Assembly (NCBI GenBank): GCA_947493705.1 | Contig: CANLSH010000001.1 | Span: 1 to 64,000 of the forward strand | Reading direction: 5' to 3' | DNA length: 64,000 bases | DNA from: an uncultured Arachnia sp. | Lineage (GTDB): Bacteria; Actinomycetota; Actinomycetes; Propionibacteriales; Propionibacteriaceae | Shown here: piece by piece, positions 45,409 through 54,073 of the stretch | How positions within the stretch are numbered: the first letter of the stretch is position 1 | How the letters are laid out: every line of letters begins with the position of its first letter | Program-made: the position numbers and the translations under genes | The notes under the pieces: model-generated | The model's input: only the letters and a program-made list of their open reading frames with translations | The model's database searches: none | Told to the model about the DNA's origin: nothing

Positions 45409-46062
45409 TCAGGAGAACAGTCTCGGTCCCCACTTGATGATTTCGATCAGGGTCAGCGCTGTCAGCCACGCCACGAGAGAAATTGTCAGCCAGCCTCCTC
45501 GGACGAACGCCAGGGCTCGTTGTTGATGACGCGGAGGAAGGAACAAGTTGTTCTCCAGGATGTTCCAATGCGTCATGGAGACGAAGACGAAGGTGGTGGA
45601 GACCGTGACCAGCAGACACCATGGGCACAGGGCGCCGATGACGAACGTCGACTGGTAGAGCAGCCAGTAGGCGAAGATGACGCCCAACAGGTAGACCACG
45701 TTGGCCGTGAACATGAACCAGCGCGGGAACCTGGTGCCTGCCAACGAGGCGACGGCTATGGTCATGACCACCGGCTCGGCGACGAGTCCCAGGAAAGCAT
45801 TGGGGAAACCGAAGACGTTGGCCTGCCAGGTGGAGCCCACCTTCACGCAATCCAGAATGGGATTGATCGAGCAGCTCAGGACGACGTCGGGGTCCCCGGC
45901 GATGAGGATCGCATCCCAGGACAACACGAAGGAGGCAATGATGCTGAGCGTCGCAAAGATCAGCATCTCGCTGAACAGCCAGCGCCGGGAGCGACGCGAG
46001 GGCGTCGTGGCAGGTTCGTGGATCTCTTCTTCGTCCACCTTGGCGGCGCCGCTGTCCAGCAT
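45409..46062 (-). CDS. Vitamin K epoxide reductase (VKOR) family protein
   Basis: The product has 217 residues from ATG 46062, behind GGGAGGAAC; upstream in-frame starts lack a ribosome site. It is a four-to-five-helix membrane protein with the quinone-side active site C146-P-W-C149 (GALCPWCLLV) and the loop cysteines C64 and C72 (VLSCSINPILDCVKVG). Bacterial VKOR re-oxidises DsbA-like partners with quinone, driving disulfide formation outside the cell. In this island it may help fold Cys-containing copper proteins such as CueP, or counter copper damage to disulfides. A CopR-like repeat lies 206 bp upstream. No fused thioredoxin domain is present. Confidence 0.9.
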   Translation of the reverse strand: MLDSGAAKVDEEEIHEPATTPSRRSRRWLFSEMLIFATLSIIASFVLSWDAILIAGDPDVVLSCSINPILDCVKVGSTWQANVFGFPNAFLGLVAEPVVMTIAVASLAGTRFPRWFMFTANVVYLLGVIFAYWLLYQSTFVIGALCPWCLLVTVSTTFVFVSMTHWNILENNLFLPPRHQQRALAFVRGGWLTISLVAWLTALTLIEIIKWGPRLFS

Positions 46063-46267
46063 CCAGTTCCTCCCAGAAAGGTCTTTCATCACGCCCGAGC
46101 GCGCGGGCTCTCATCCGTAGAAGAGCGGCCGGTCTTAACGAAGGACGGACATGAGATCCGAACTGTCGCGTGGAGATCCGACCGAACTCTCCCTAGGGTT
46201 CGCTCGACTCCGCCTCAATGGCACTCTTGAGGATAACAACCATCTGGGCGCGACACCCCCACCATCA

Positions 46268-46283
46268 TGAAGATTCAGTGAAG
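46268..46283 (+). promoter_or_regulatory. CopR-like direct repeat upstream of the VKOR gene
   Basis: TGAAG-ATTCAG-TGAAG, both half-sites identical and 11 bp apart, 206 bp before the VKOR start. The sequence TGAAGATTCAGTGAAGAAG is close to the recalled corynebacterial CopR box. Confidence 0.6.
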
Positions 46284-46367
46284 AAGCGTCGATTTTGCCT
46301 GCGGAGAAACCTTCCGGTCGTGGGGGTGATGGTGTTGCTTCGGACAGAGGGGGCACCGCACCGCAGT

Positions 46368-46391
46368 CAGACAGACAGACAGACAGACAGA
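46368..46391. repeat. (CAGA)6 tetranucleotide microsatellite
   Basis: Six perfect CAGA units lie seven bases downstream of the csoR stop on the minus strand. Being outside the coding region, length changes would alter the 3' end of the csoR transcript and not the protein. Confidence 0.9.
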
Positions 46392-46397
46392 CAAGGC

Positions 46398-46679
46398 TCA
46401 GCTGCGCACGAGGCGTGCGATGGCGTTGGTTGCCTCTTTCAGTTTGGCCTCCTGCTCTTCGCCGCCGGCACGGGCGGCGTCGACGAGACAATGGGCCATG
46501 TGGTCCTCGAGTTGTGCGAGTGCCACTCGTTGCAGCGCGTTGGAGGCTGCGGAGAGCTGGGTGAGGACGTCGATGCAGTAGGTGTCCTGCTCGATCATCC
46601 GGGCGATGCCTCTCACTTGGCCCTCGATCCGGGCGAGCCGGAGGAGTTGGTCCTTCTGCTGGGTCTGGGTTGTGGTCAT
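46398..46679 (-). CDS. csoR: CsoR-family copper-sensing repressor (first copy)
   Basis: The 93-residue four-helix CsoR/RcnR-family protein has the copper ligands C35 (DTYCIDVL), H60 (LEDHMAHC) and C64, the C-H-C fingerprint of copper-sensing CsoR. The start ATG is behind AAGGAGAAC. Cu(I) binding releases it from DNA. It lies downstream of copA on the same strand but separated by a strong hairpin, so its level may be set apart from the pump. Likely targets are the palindromes before the HMA-copA operon and perhaps the second operon. Confidence 0.9.
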   Translation of the reverse strand: MTTTQTQQKDQLLRLARIEGQVRGIARMIEQDTYCIDVLTQLSAASNALQRVALAQLEDHMAHCLVDAARAGGEEQEAKLKEATNAIARLVRS

Positions 46680-46698
46680 CGTGTTCTCCTTCCCGGCC

Positions 46699-46736
46699 CC
46701 GGGTGGCCACCGCGCAAGTGCACGGTGGCCACCCGG
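46699..46736. terminator. Strong hairpin between copA and csoR
   Basis: CCGGGTGGCCACCG pairs perfectly with CGGTGGCCACCCGG across a 10-base loop. No U-tract follows, so it may attenuate read-through or protect the copA mRNA end rather than terminate fully. Confidence 0.6.
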
Positions 46737-46746
46737 ATTCTGGGTG

Positions 46747-49494
46747 TCAGTGGCTCACCGAGCTGGTGTACTTCCTCGGTTCGGCTCGGAAGCTGTTGGC
46801 GCAGTGCTCCGAGCAGAAGTAGTAGGTGTTTCCGTCATGCTGGGCAGACGCGGCTGCGGAAGATGGGTCAACCTTCATCCCGCACACCGGATCCACCACT
46901 TCATCCACCTCTTGTGACGCCGCCATTCCCGTGTCTGTGTCGGAGGCGCCGCCCACCTCCACCACCGGGTCAGTGGGGGCTACCTGCACGGTTTCGGGCA
47001 AGACGGCGGGCTTGAAACCGCGGAGGCGGTTGGCGTTGGCCACCACCGACAGCGACGACAGCGCCATGGCACCCGCGGCGATCATCGGACTGAGCATCAC
47101 CCCCAGCGCCGGGTACAGGACACCGGCGGCGATGGGTATCCCCAAACCGTTGTAGAGAAACGCGAACACCAGGTTCTGGTGGATGTTGCGCATGGTCGCA
47201 CGCGACAGGTCCACCGCCGTCACCAGCCCGCCAAGGGCACCGGAGATGAGAGTGATGTCGGAGGATTCAATGGCGACATCTGTTCCCGTGCCGATGGCTG
47301 AGCCGACGTTGGCCTGGGCCAGGGCCGGGGCATCATTGATGCCGTCACCGACCATACCAACCACCCGACCCTCGGCTTGCAGTCGCTTCACCTCAGCCGC
47401 CTTGTGCTCGGGCATGACCTCCGCCAGCACTCGGGAGATGCCGACCTGGCGCGCAATCGCTGCCGCTGTGTCCCGGTTGTCGCCGGTCATCATGACCACA
47501 TCAATCCCCCGCTTCTGCAGGGCGGCGATCGCGGCCACCGAACCGTCCTTGAGGGTGTCGGCCACGCCGATCACCCCGGCGAAGGCACCGTCAACCGCGG
47601 CAAGCATGGGCGTTTTCCCATCAGCGGCAAGTCGTTCGACAGGCCCCATGTCAGGGATGACACCAGCTGCGCTCAACAGGCGCCGATTGCCCACCAACAC
47701 TTCCCGGCCGTTCACCAGGGCCCGCACCCCTTGTCCGGTGATCGAATCGAAAGCCGTGGCCTCCGGCAGCTCGAGTCCGCGCTCCTGCGCACCGGCGACG
47801 ATCGCGGAAGCCAGCGGGTGCTCGGACGAGCGCTCCACCACCGCAACCAGTACCAACAATTCCTCCTCGCTCATCCCATCGACCGTCAGGACGTCGGTCA
47901 GGGCCGGGGCCCCCTTGGTGATGGTGCCGGTCTTGTCGAGTACCACGGTGTCGATCTTGTGCGCCGTCTCCAACGCTTCGGCGGAGCGAATGAGAATTCC
48001 CGCCGTGGCACCCTTGCCGGTGCCGACCGTGATCGACATCGGTGTGGCCAGTCCGAGGGCGCACGGGCAGGCGATGATCAGCACGGAAACCGCCGCGACC
48101 AGAGCGAACACGAAGGCCGGCGCCGGGCCGACGATGGACCACACAACGAAGCTCCAGATCGCGATCGCGATGACTGCCGGCACGAAATAGCTCGACACTA
48201 TGTCAACCACTCGCTGGATAGGGGCTTTCGAGCCCTGGGCCTCACGAACCAAACGGATGATCTGCGCGAGCATCGTGTCCGAGCCCACCCGGGTTGCGGT
48301 GTAGCGGAACGTCCCGGTCTGGTTGATCGTGGCCCCGATGACCGTGTCACCCGAGGCCTTGACCACCGGGATCGGTTCGCCGGTCACCATCGCTTCATCG
48401 ACCGCAGATGAACCATCGAGCACGTCGCCGTCCACTGGGAGCTTCTCCCCCGGCCGCACAATCACCACATCACCGAGTTCAACATCCTCGATGGCCACCT
48501 CAAGCTCGTCACCGTCCCGCTCCACGCGCGCGGTGCGTGCCTGGAGCCCGATGAGGGCACGGATGGCCTCCCCCGTACCGGCCTTCGCCTTGTTCTCCAA
48601 TAGCCGCCCCAGCAGGATCAGCGTGATGATCACGCCAACCGCCTCGTAGTAGACCACCTGAGCCTGCTCAGGCAGGACACCCGGTGTGAAGGTCGCCACC
48701 AGGCTGTAGCCAAAGGCCGCGATCGTGCCGAGCGTGATCAGCGAGTTCATGTCCGCGGTGCGGTGTGAGAGGGCCAGCCAACCGGTCTTGTGGATCGGCC
48801 ATCCCGTGTACACAAAGACCGGCGTGATCAGCGCCAACTGGAAGAAATCATTCATCAGCAACGACGGCACCCACGTAGCACCAAACAGCTCCACAGCCAT
48901 CACCGCGAACACCACCGGGGCTGTGAGAATCGCACCGAACAACACCCGCCTCCCAAGATCAGACAGCTCCGCCGCACGCTCAGCCGCCTCAGCATCACCA
49001 TCCGGCTCCACGACGGAACCACCCTGCGTGTGGGGATCCGTATCCGCACTGGCCGGGGAACTCTCCGACAGCTCTTCGGCCACTCCCGATGGAGAACCAT
49101 CACCGCCCGCGGAGTCATCCCCCGGCACCACGCGCATGCGACCCCGCAACATGTTCATCCCACAAGCGAAACCGAACTCGCCCACCTCCCTCGGGAGGAA
49201 CTCCACAGCTGTACTCGCGTACGCCGGAAGCGCAGCATTGACCTTGAAATCCGGGAAAACGACATGGGAGGAGCAATCGCCCGCCTCCTGCCGATCAAAA
49301 AGCAGCCGAACCGGGACACCCTGCTGCACCTCAATCACATCGGGGCTGTAGCCGCCCTTCACAGTCACGGTGACTTCCTGCACCCCACCCGACAACTCCG
49401 CACGGCGCGACTTCTTCGGCCCAAAGAAGAACCAACCCAACGCAGCCGTCACCACAACGGCCGCAACAATCACAATCCAATCCTGCACACTCAT
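46747..49494 (-). CDS. copA: Cupredoxin-P1B ATPase-YHS fusion, copper-translocating
   Basis: The 915-residue protein has three parts. An N-terminal anchor (residues 5-25) is followed by a cupredoxin-like domain (about 38-125, with [17 protein letters not shown] and [12 protein letters not shown] as likely ligands), then an acidic linker. The P1B ATPase comes next, with the ion-channel motif [11 protein letters not shown], phosphorylation site [11 protein letters not shown], the H-P dipeptide in SSEHPLASA, and [14 protein letters not shown]-terminal YHS domain starts near residue 868 ([10 protein letters not shown], then [12 protein letters not shown]). The usual N-terminal HMA domain is absent and is encoded as the separate upstream gene. 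It should export copper; the outer cupredoxin may receive or oxidise it. Confidence 0.9.
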   Translation of the reverse strand: MSVQDWIVIVAAVVVTAALGWFFFGPKKSRRAELSGGVQEVTVTVKGGYSPDVIEVQQGVPVRLLFDRQEAGDCSSHVVFPDFKVNAALPAYASTAVEFLPREVGEFGFACGMNMLRGRMRVVPGDDSAGGDGSPSGVAEELSESSPASADTDPHTQGGSVVEPDGDAEAAERAAELSDLGRRVLFGAILTAPVVFAVMAVELFGATWVPSLLMNDFFQLALITPVFVYTGWPIHKTGWLALSHRTADMNSLITLGTIAAFGYSLVATFTPGVLPEQAQVVYYEAVGVIITLILLGRLLENKAKAGTGEAIRALIGLQARTARVERDGDELEVAIEDVELGDVVIVRPGEKLPVDGDVLDGSSAVDEAMVTGEPIPVVKASGDTVIGATINQTGTFRYTATRVGSDTMLAQIIRLVREAQGSKAPIQRVVDIVSSYFVPAVIAIAIWSFVVWSIVGPAPAFVFALVAAVSVLIIACPCALGLATPMSITVGTGKGATAGILIRSAEALETAHKIDTVVLDKTGTITKGAPALTDVLTVDGMSEEELLVLVAVVERSSEHPLASAIVAGAQERGLELPEATAFDSITGQGVRALVNGREVLVGNRRLLSAAGVIPDMGPVERLAADGKTPMLAAVDGAFAGVIGVADTLKDGSVAAIAALQKRGIDVVMMTGDNRDTAAAIARQVGISRVLAEVMPEHKAAEVKRLQAEGRVVGMVGDGINDAPALAQANVGSAIGTGTDVAIESSDITLISGALGGLVTAVDLSRATMRNIHQNLVFAFLYNGLGIPIAAGVLYPALGVMLSPMIAAGAMALSSLSVVANANRLRGFKPAVLPETVQVAPTDPVVEVGGASDTDTGMAASQEVDEVVDPVCGMKVDPSSAAASAQHDGNTYYFCSEHCANSFRAEPRKYTSSVSH

Positions 49495-49736
49495 TACGAC
49501 ACCTCCACATCACCGAGCCGCTCATCGGCCCCCAACCGAAAACCTGAATTCCTGATGACCCCAGGGACCGTTCCAGCAGCCAGCGGAGCACGGCTGCTCA
49601 CCGTCAACGACGACGTTCCATTCCGCACCAGATCCACCGCCACCGCGTCCACACCCGAGACCGAACGAACACCATCGATCAACTCCACGAGACAACTCGC
49701 ACAACTCAGTCCCCGAACCTCATACTTCGTTTCCAT
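49494..49736 (-). CDS. Small HMA-domain copper-binding protein
   Basis: The 80-residue protein has one HMA fold and the metal loop GLSCASC (C12 and C15), starting at ATG 49736 or GTG 49739. The stop overlaps the copA start as TAATG. It supplies in trans the metal-binding module that the fused ATPase lacks, so it is probably its copper chaperone. The second half ([22 protein letters not shown]) follows the HMA pattern with some drift. Confidence 0.85.
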   Translation of the reverse strand: METKYEVRGLSCASCLVELIDGVRSVSGVDAVAVDLVRNGTSSLTVSSRAPLAAGTVPGVIRNSGFRLGADERLGDVEVS

Positions 49737-49748
49737 CACGCAACCTTC

Positions 49749-49774
49749 CCATACCCCCTACGGGTATGGGGTAT
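49749..49774. promoter_or_regulatory. CsoR-type operator of the HMA-copA operon
   Basis: CCATACCC-CCTAC-GGGTATGG (49749-49769) is a perfect 8 bp inverted repeat, extended by a second pairing ATACCCC ... GGGGTAT to 49774. G/C-tract dyads flanked by AT are the known CsoR operator type. It lies 13 bp before the HMA gene start and would overlap its promoter. Confidence 0.75.
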
Positions 49775-49815
49775 TAACCTACCATCGCGAAGATGGAAGT
49801 GCCCGAATGATGTGA

Positions 49816-49831
49816 TCAAGAATCGATGAAG
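49816..49831 (+). promoter_or_regulatory. CopR-like direct repeat upstream of the HMA-copA operon
   Basis: TCAAG-AATCGA-TGAAG, half-sites 11 bp apart, 80 bp before ATG 49736 (77 bp before GTG 49739) and outside the CsoR operator. Activation from here and repression at the operator would give two-step control. It overlaps the stop of the thioredoxin-like ORF. Confidence 0.55.
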
Positions 49832-49995
49832 ACCGCCCCTGGAGTAGCACTGGCACCGGCAGTGAACATCCGCATTTCGCCGACTTCCACCGCAGGCTTC
49901 ACAGTTTCCCTTTTCAACCCGAGGACGGCTTCGACAGCTTGACAAGGAGCACAACCCAAACAAGTGGCAACAACATCGACGCGGGACACGTCCAT
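49816..49995 (-). CDS. Small thioredoxin-like protein (possible)
   Basis: A 59-residue frame from ATG 49995. It has VVATCLGCAPCQAVEAVLGL, where C-A-P-C resembles a thioredoxin active site preceded by a third cysteine, and 33 residues later FTAGASATPGAVFIDS, which matches the cis-proline strand of thioredoxin folds. The total is shorter than redox-active disulfide proteins (75-80 residues), and no ribosome site is obvious. The frame continues upstream of the ATG through HEKCHPPD, so a longer start is possible. It is upstream of the copper operon on the same strand. It may be a real mini-thioredoxin or a 5'-truncated remnant. Confidence 0.45.
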   Translation of the reverse strand: MDVSRVDVVATCLGCAPCQAVEAVLGLKRETVKPAVEVGEMRMFTAGASATPGAVFIDS

Positions 49996-50271
49996 GTCAG
50001 GCGGGTGGCATTTTTCATGTCCGTCACCGGGCCAGCTACGTCACCGTCTCCGAATAGATTCTCTCCTGTCCGCTGACAGAATCTTGAGGAAACTCTGACA
50101 AGGTTGCTCAGTGGTCTTCCCGGCAAGGTGGTCCCTTTCCGAGCCTTCATGATTTCGCATTGTCGTCGGAGGATTATCGTTCATGCAGGTAACGTTGATT
50201 CCGGATCCGGATGCTTTGTCTGACCCGCCATTCGGGTGCGATACATCCGGTTGATGGAACAGGAGCAAATG

Positions 50272-50991
50272 ATGAAACCCGAATCCCCCGCAACCACCGT
50301 CGAAGGTGTCCATGGTGCACCGCGGCATGGGCGTGGTTCCTTCGTCGATGATGACGGCGTCGCTGTTCTGTCTGCGCGAGGCATCACCAAGGCATACCGG
50401 AGCGGTTGGTGGCCCCGACGCCGACGCAAGGATGTTCTGCGGGGCGCCGATCTGGACCTGCGGCCAGGGGAGATCGTCGCACTGGTGGGTGAGAATGGAT
50501 CGGGCAAGTCCACGCTGATGAAGATCCTGGTCGGGGCGCTGCGAAGAGACAGCGGCGCGATGGAGCACGCCGGTGTGATCGGGTTCTGCCCCCAGGAACC
50601 CGTCCTCTACGAACGGCTGACCTGTGACGAGCACTTCGAACTGTTCGGCCGCGCCTACGGGATGACTGAACCCGAAATCGCGCGTTCGCGCGATGAGCTC
50701 TACGCCACGTTCGGGTTCGCAGAGTGGCGCAGTGCCTTGGTCGAACAGCTCTCGGGAGGAACCCGGGCCAAGCTCAACCTCGGCTTGGCGCTCCTGCCAG
50801 ACCCGGAACTGCTGCTGCTCGATGAGCCATATGCGGGGTTTGACTGGGACACCTACCAGCGGTTCTGGCAGCTGACTCGCGACCGGCGAGAAGCCGGGAG
50901 CAGCCTGTTGATCATCAGCCACTTCATCACCGACGTGGAGCGCTTCGATCGGATCTATGACCTCGTTGACGGTAGGACCGTGTCACGATGA
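50272..50991 (+). CDS. ABC transporter ATP-binding protein
   Basis: The product has 239 residues from ATG 50272, six bases after AGGAG; earlier in-frame starts are open. It has Walker A GENGSGKS (73-80), Q-loop FCPQEPVL, signature LSGGTRAKLNLGLA, Walker B LLLLDEPYAGFDWD and switch histidine IISHFITD. It overlaps the permease gene by 4 nt. Exporters of this simple layout move lipids, peptides or drugs. The place inside a copper island suggests envelope stress, but no substrate can be named. The 276 bp before it (49996-50271) holds no other gene. Confidence 0.9.
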   Translation: MKPESPATTVEGVHGAPRHGRGSFVDDDGVAVLSARGITKAYRSGWWPRRRRKDVLRGADLDLRPGEIVALVGENGSGKSTLMKILVGALRRDSGAMEHAGVIGFCPQEPVLYERLTCDEHFELFGRAYGMTEPEIARSRDELYATFGFAEWRSALVEQLSGGTRAKLNLGLALLPDPELLLLDEPYAGFDWDTYQRFWQLTRDRREAGSSLLIISHFITDVERFDRIYDLVDGRTVSR

Positions 50992-52517
50992 CCACCGCGC
51001 CACCTTTAACCACCGTGCTGGCATGGCGCAATCTTGTGGACTACGCTCGTCGCCCGCTGAATCTGGTCCTGCTCGCCGTGGTACCTGTGGTGTTTGTTTC
51101 CCTGACCGCAGGAGTGATCGCGGACTTCGCGAGGATCCTCGGCGGTACCGCCAGCACGGGCCAACTCGAGGTCACCACAGCGGGGTGGGCGGCAGCTTTC
51201 CTCTCAGGGGTGGCCGCATTCTTCCACGTCAACAGCTCCCGGGCCGCGGACCGGCGGTTGGCCGCCGCCGACGGATCCAGCCAGCGGGTGGTCATCGCCC
51301 GGCTGGGATCCTCGCTGCTGCTGGCCGTCGTCGCCGCCGCCGGAGCGCTGCTGGCGCTGGCTCTGCGCACCGACATCACCGACGTCCCACGAGCGGTGGC
51401 GGCCACGGGCATGTTCGCCATCATCTATCTGGGAATCGGGGCGAGCGTCGGGGCGCTGGTGCGCTCAGAGGTCAACGGCTCGCTGGTGATCGTCTTCATC
51501 TGGATGTTCGACGTGTTCCTGGGGCCGGCCATGGGCGAGAGCGATGCATGGGTCACCCGGCTGTTCCCCACCCATTTCCCCACCCTGGTCATGCTCGATG
51601 CAGGTACCACCCATGCCGGTTCCATCGGGGATGTTGGTGCGTCACTGGTGTGGACCGTGGGCGGCCTGGCACTGGCGTTCGTCACGCTGCTGCTCACCAC
51701 TGGCCCTCTTCGTTCACTGGCCGCTCACCGCAGCGAGGGCAGCACCCGTGCGGGATCGGGCTGGTCTCGGCTCCGGGTCGGTTCACGCCACGTCTGGCGG
51801 GAGTACCGGCGCAACGTTGCCCTGTGGGTGCTGCTGGTGGGACTCCCGTTCTTCTTCATCACCCTCTCGGTCATCATCACCCCCGACCAGCCTGCTCCCG
51901 TCGAGTTGGTGGAGAACGGGGTGCGCGAGCTCACCACCTTGTCGATGGTTGATCTGCACGGCGCCATCATGGTGCCGATCACGGTCGCATTCCTGGCCGG
52001 ACTGGCTGGGCTGTTCGTCGTACTCGGCTCCGTCGAGGCCGACAGGCGCCTGGTCATTGCCGGCTACAGGCCCCGGGAGGTACTGGCTGCCCGGCTCGGA
52101 GTGATTGCGCTGGCCGCAGTACTGGTCAGTGCCGTCACGCTGGGAGTAACCGCCATCAGCTTCGCACCAGACGTATGGGCCACCTTCACCGCCGCGACCC
52201 TGATGGTGGCATTGACCTACGCCATGATCGGCGTCGTCGTCGGCGCCCTGGTCGGTCGACTCGGGGGGCTCTACCTGATGTTCCTGCTGCCCTTCCTGGA
52301 CGCCGGACTCGCCCAAAATGTCATGTTTCAGGCCGCCCCACCGGGCTGGGGCGCGTGGATGCCCGCTCACGGGGCCGTCCGCATGCTCATCGACGGGGCC
52401 TTCACAACCGGATTCGACGAAACAGCGGGGCTACTGCTTGCCATCGGCTGGCTCGGAGCCATCACGGCCGTCGCCGCATTGGTGTTCCACCGACTCTCCG
52501 CACCACACCGCACCTGA
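50988..52517 (+). CDS. ABC-2 type permease with duplicated membrane halves
   Basis: The 509-residue protein has two similar membrane modules of about six helices. The first covers residues 8-240 and the second 270-505, each opening with a W-R-N-L or W-R-E-Y interface helix. The outer loops carry T-D-I-T-D-V-P and MPAHGAVRMLIDGAF. One polypeptide thus supplies both transmembrane domains and would pair with two copies of the upstream ATPase. The start ATG overlaps the ATPase stop. It is convergent with the DoxX gene. Confidence 0.87.
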   Translation: MTTAPPLTTVLAWRNLVDYARRPLNLVLLAVVPVVFVSLTAGVIADFARILGGTASTGQLEVTTAGWAAAFLSGVAAFFHVNSSRAADRRLAAADGSSQRVVIARLGSSLLLAVVAAAGALLALALRTDITDVPRAVAATGMFAIIYLGIGASVGALVRSEVNGSLVIVFIWMFDVFLGPAMGESDAWVTRLFPTHFPTLVMLDAGTTHAGSIGDVGASLVWTVGGLALAFVTLLLTTGPLRSLAAHRSEGSTRAGSGWSRLRVGSRHVWREYRRNVALWVLLVGLPFFFITLSVIITPDQPAPVELVENGVRELTTLSMVDLHGAIMVPITVAFLAGLAGLFVVLGSVEADRRLVIAGYRPREVLAARLGVIALAAVLVSAVTLGVTAISFAPDVWATFTAATLMVALTYAMIGVVVGALVGRLGGLYLMFLLPFLDAGLAQNVMFQAAPPGWGAWMPAHGAVRMLIDGAFTTGFDETAGLLLAIGWLGAITAVAALVFHRLSAPHRT

Positions 52518-52628
52518 ACCCGAGCCACCGGTGCGCTCCAGTCCAAGGGTCAACCTTGACTTCCGTTTGGTGTGCTGTAGGCCAACTCGTCTCGAACTTC
52601 GTTGTCCTTTTACTGAGGTCCCGTGGGT

Positions 52629-53201
52629 TCAGCGCAGGAAGCCGTTGCCCACAATGCGTCCCCACCAGCGGCCCAGCCCCCACGTGTCGCCGGCGAGGGT
52701 GACGGCTGCGATCGCCAGTACGGACCCCTCGATCCAATGAGAGGTCAGGATCGGGTTGTTGCCGCCGATCTCCCACGGCAACTGGGCCAGCCACATGAAC
52801 AGCATCAGCAGCAGTCCGCCGACGGAGGCGATTCGCATACCGACGCCCAGCAACATTGCCGCCCCGATACCCAGAAGACCAACCATGAACAAGACGTCAC
52901 CGAACGGGTTGGCGAAGATGCTGAAGAAGCCCGCGAACGGCGTCTCGATGCCGTTGATGAAACCTTGCGCCGGTGCGCCCCCATTGATCCACGCGCGCTC
53001 ACTCGGAGTCGCATAGCCCAAGCCGAACAGCTTGTCCAAAAATGGCCACAGGAAGAAGAACCCGATGATAATGCGTGCGATGGCGAGGACTCTGCGGGCC
53101 TTAAATAAGACGATGTCCGTCCGAATAATAACACGCTCCGCCAGCTCTGGACGGAACGAGAACCAGCCTGGGCAGAATATCGCCGAATGTTTTTCTTTCA
53201 T
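52629..53201 (-). CDS. DoxX family membrane protein
   Basis: The 190-residue protein has four membrane segments in its last 150 residues (ARIIIGFFFLWPFLDKLFGLG, then FGDVLFMVGLLGIGAAMLLGVG, MRIASVGGLLLMLFMWLAQLPW and the final WIEGSVLAIAAVTLAG). The text FLDKLFGLGYATP and INGGAPAQGFING is typical of actinobacterial DoxX-like proteins, which in mycobacteria partner with superoxide dismutase and a thiosulfate transferase. The first 40 residues are of lower GC and have no ribosome site at the ATG, so the true start may be downstream. The 3' end converges with the ABC permease. Confidence 0.8.
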   Translation of the reverse strand: MKEKHSAIFCPGWFSFRPELAERVIIRTDIVLFKARRVLAIARIIIGFFFLWPFLDKLFGLGYATPSERAWINGGAPAQGFINGIETPFAGFFSIFANPFGDVLFMVGLLGIGAAMLLGVGMRIASVGGLLLMLFMWLAQLPWEIGGNNPILTSHWIEGSVLAIAAVTLAGDTWGLGRWWGRIVGNGFLR

Positions 53202-53329
53202 CAGGATACCGTCAAGATTTTATTACGATTGGGCCCTTATTCGGTCATGACTTTCATTCCCGGGATATGAAGAAGAACGCCCTCAGCACATCGGGATGTC
53301 TCCACAGTTTGTACCAGTTAGTGTTAGTG

Positions 53330-53739
53330 GTGTCCTCCCGGGCTGCACGATGAGGGTCAGACGCCCGATGTTGCAGTAGAGACGGCGGTAGGGTTCCCAG
53401 TCGAGCTCCTCCAGCTCTCCGTAGCCCTCGAACTGGCTGATGCTCCCGTCACCATGGAAAGCAATCCACAGCTTTCGGGGTCACTCTGTCCCAGCGAGTT
53501 GTCTCCGCGATGTGGCTACTGATGAGTCACTGTCTGGTGAGCATCTGGTCGCGGTGGGGGCCGTGGAGATTGACTCAGTAACCATTGCCCAACGTGCACA
53601 GCGTTTCGCGAGTGCCTTCCTGGGTGGGATCGAACCGGTCATACACAAGACTCCAACCATCCGATGCGCCGTCAACCGCGCCACCACACCAGGAAGTTCC
53701 GCACTCGCCTGCTGGGGCGGTGTCCGCGTACAACCTCAT
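53330..53739 (-). pseudogene. GH65 family glycoside phosphorylase/hydrolase remnant
   Basis: Two pieces of GH65 text lie on the minus strand. Near 53575-53739 is WSLVYDRFDPTQEGTRETLC followed by TLGNGY and a stop, which is the N-terminal signature of the actinobacterial GH65 family. Near 53336-53470 is SISQFEGYGELEELDWEPYR followed by IGRLTLIVQ, which in intact enzymes lies several hundred residues further on. The middle of the gene is deleted, and the rest is missing beyond 53330, where the sequence becomes unrecognisable. The remnant fills most of the gap between DoxX and the second csoR operon and marks a junction of foreign DNA. Confidence 0.75.
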
Positions 53740-53758
53740 GGACACGGCGCTCGATTCC

Positions 53759-54073
53759 TCAGGACTTGACGAGCCGTGCGATCGCCCGGGAGGCCTCAGC
53801 CATCTTTTCCTCGGCTTCGGGCCCGCCGGTTTTCGCGGCGCTGACGACACAGTGCTTGAGGTGATCGTCCATGAGACCGAGAGCGACGTTCTCCAGAGCG
53901 GAGTTCAGGGCGCTGATCTGGGTGAGGATGTCGATGCAGTAGGTGTCCTCGTCGATCATGCGGTGGATGCCGCGAGCTTGGCCTTCGATGCGTTTGAGCC
54001 GGGCGAGGTAACGGTCCTTGTCACTGATGTAACCATGGGTGGCTGCGGCTGGCGGCCTGGTTGAAGTGGTCAT
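53759..54073 (-). CDS. csoR: CsoR-family copper-sensing repressor (second copy)
   Basis: The product has 104 residues from ATG 54073, behind GGGAG. The C-H-C copper site is C46 (DTYCIDIL), H71 (MDDHLKHC) and C75. It differs from the first copy in its N-terminal tail (THGYISDKDRYLARL) and many helix residues, so it is not a recent duplicate. The start overlaps the stop of the Cys-rich gene (ATGA). It is the last gene of the operon copZ, secreted protein, copA, Cys-rich protein, csoR and would close a negative loop on the operator at 57934-57952. Confidence 0.9.
   Translation of the reverse strand: MTTSTRPPAAATHGYISDKDRYLARLKRIEGQARGIHRMIDEDTYCIDILTQISALNSALENVALGLMDDHLKHCVVSAAKTGGPEAEEKMAEASRAIARLVKS

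Larger units (their letters stand above)
46063..46397. other. Intergenic region between VKOR and csoR
   Basis: No gene is recognised. It holds a CopR-like repeat (46268-46283) and a (CAGA)6 microsatellite (46368-46391) just past the csoR stop. Open frames across it have no family resemblance. Confidence 0.6.
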
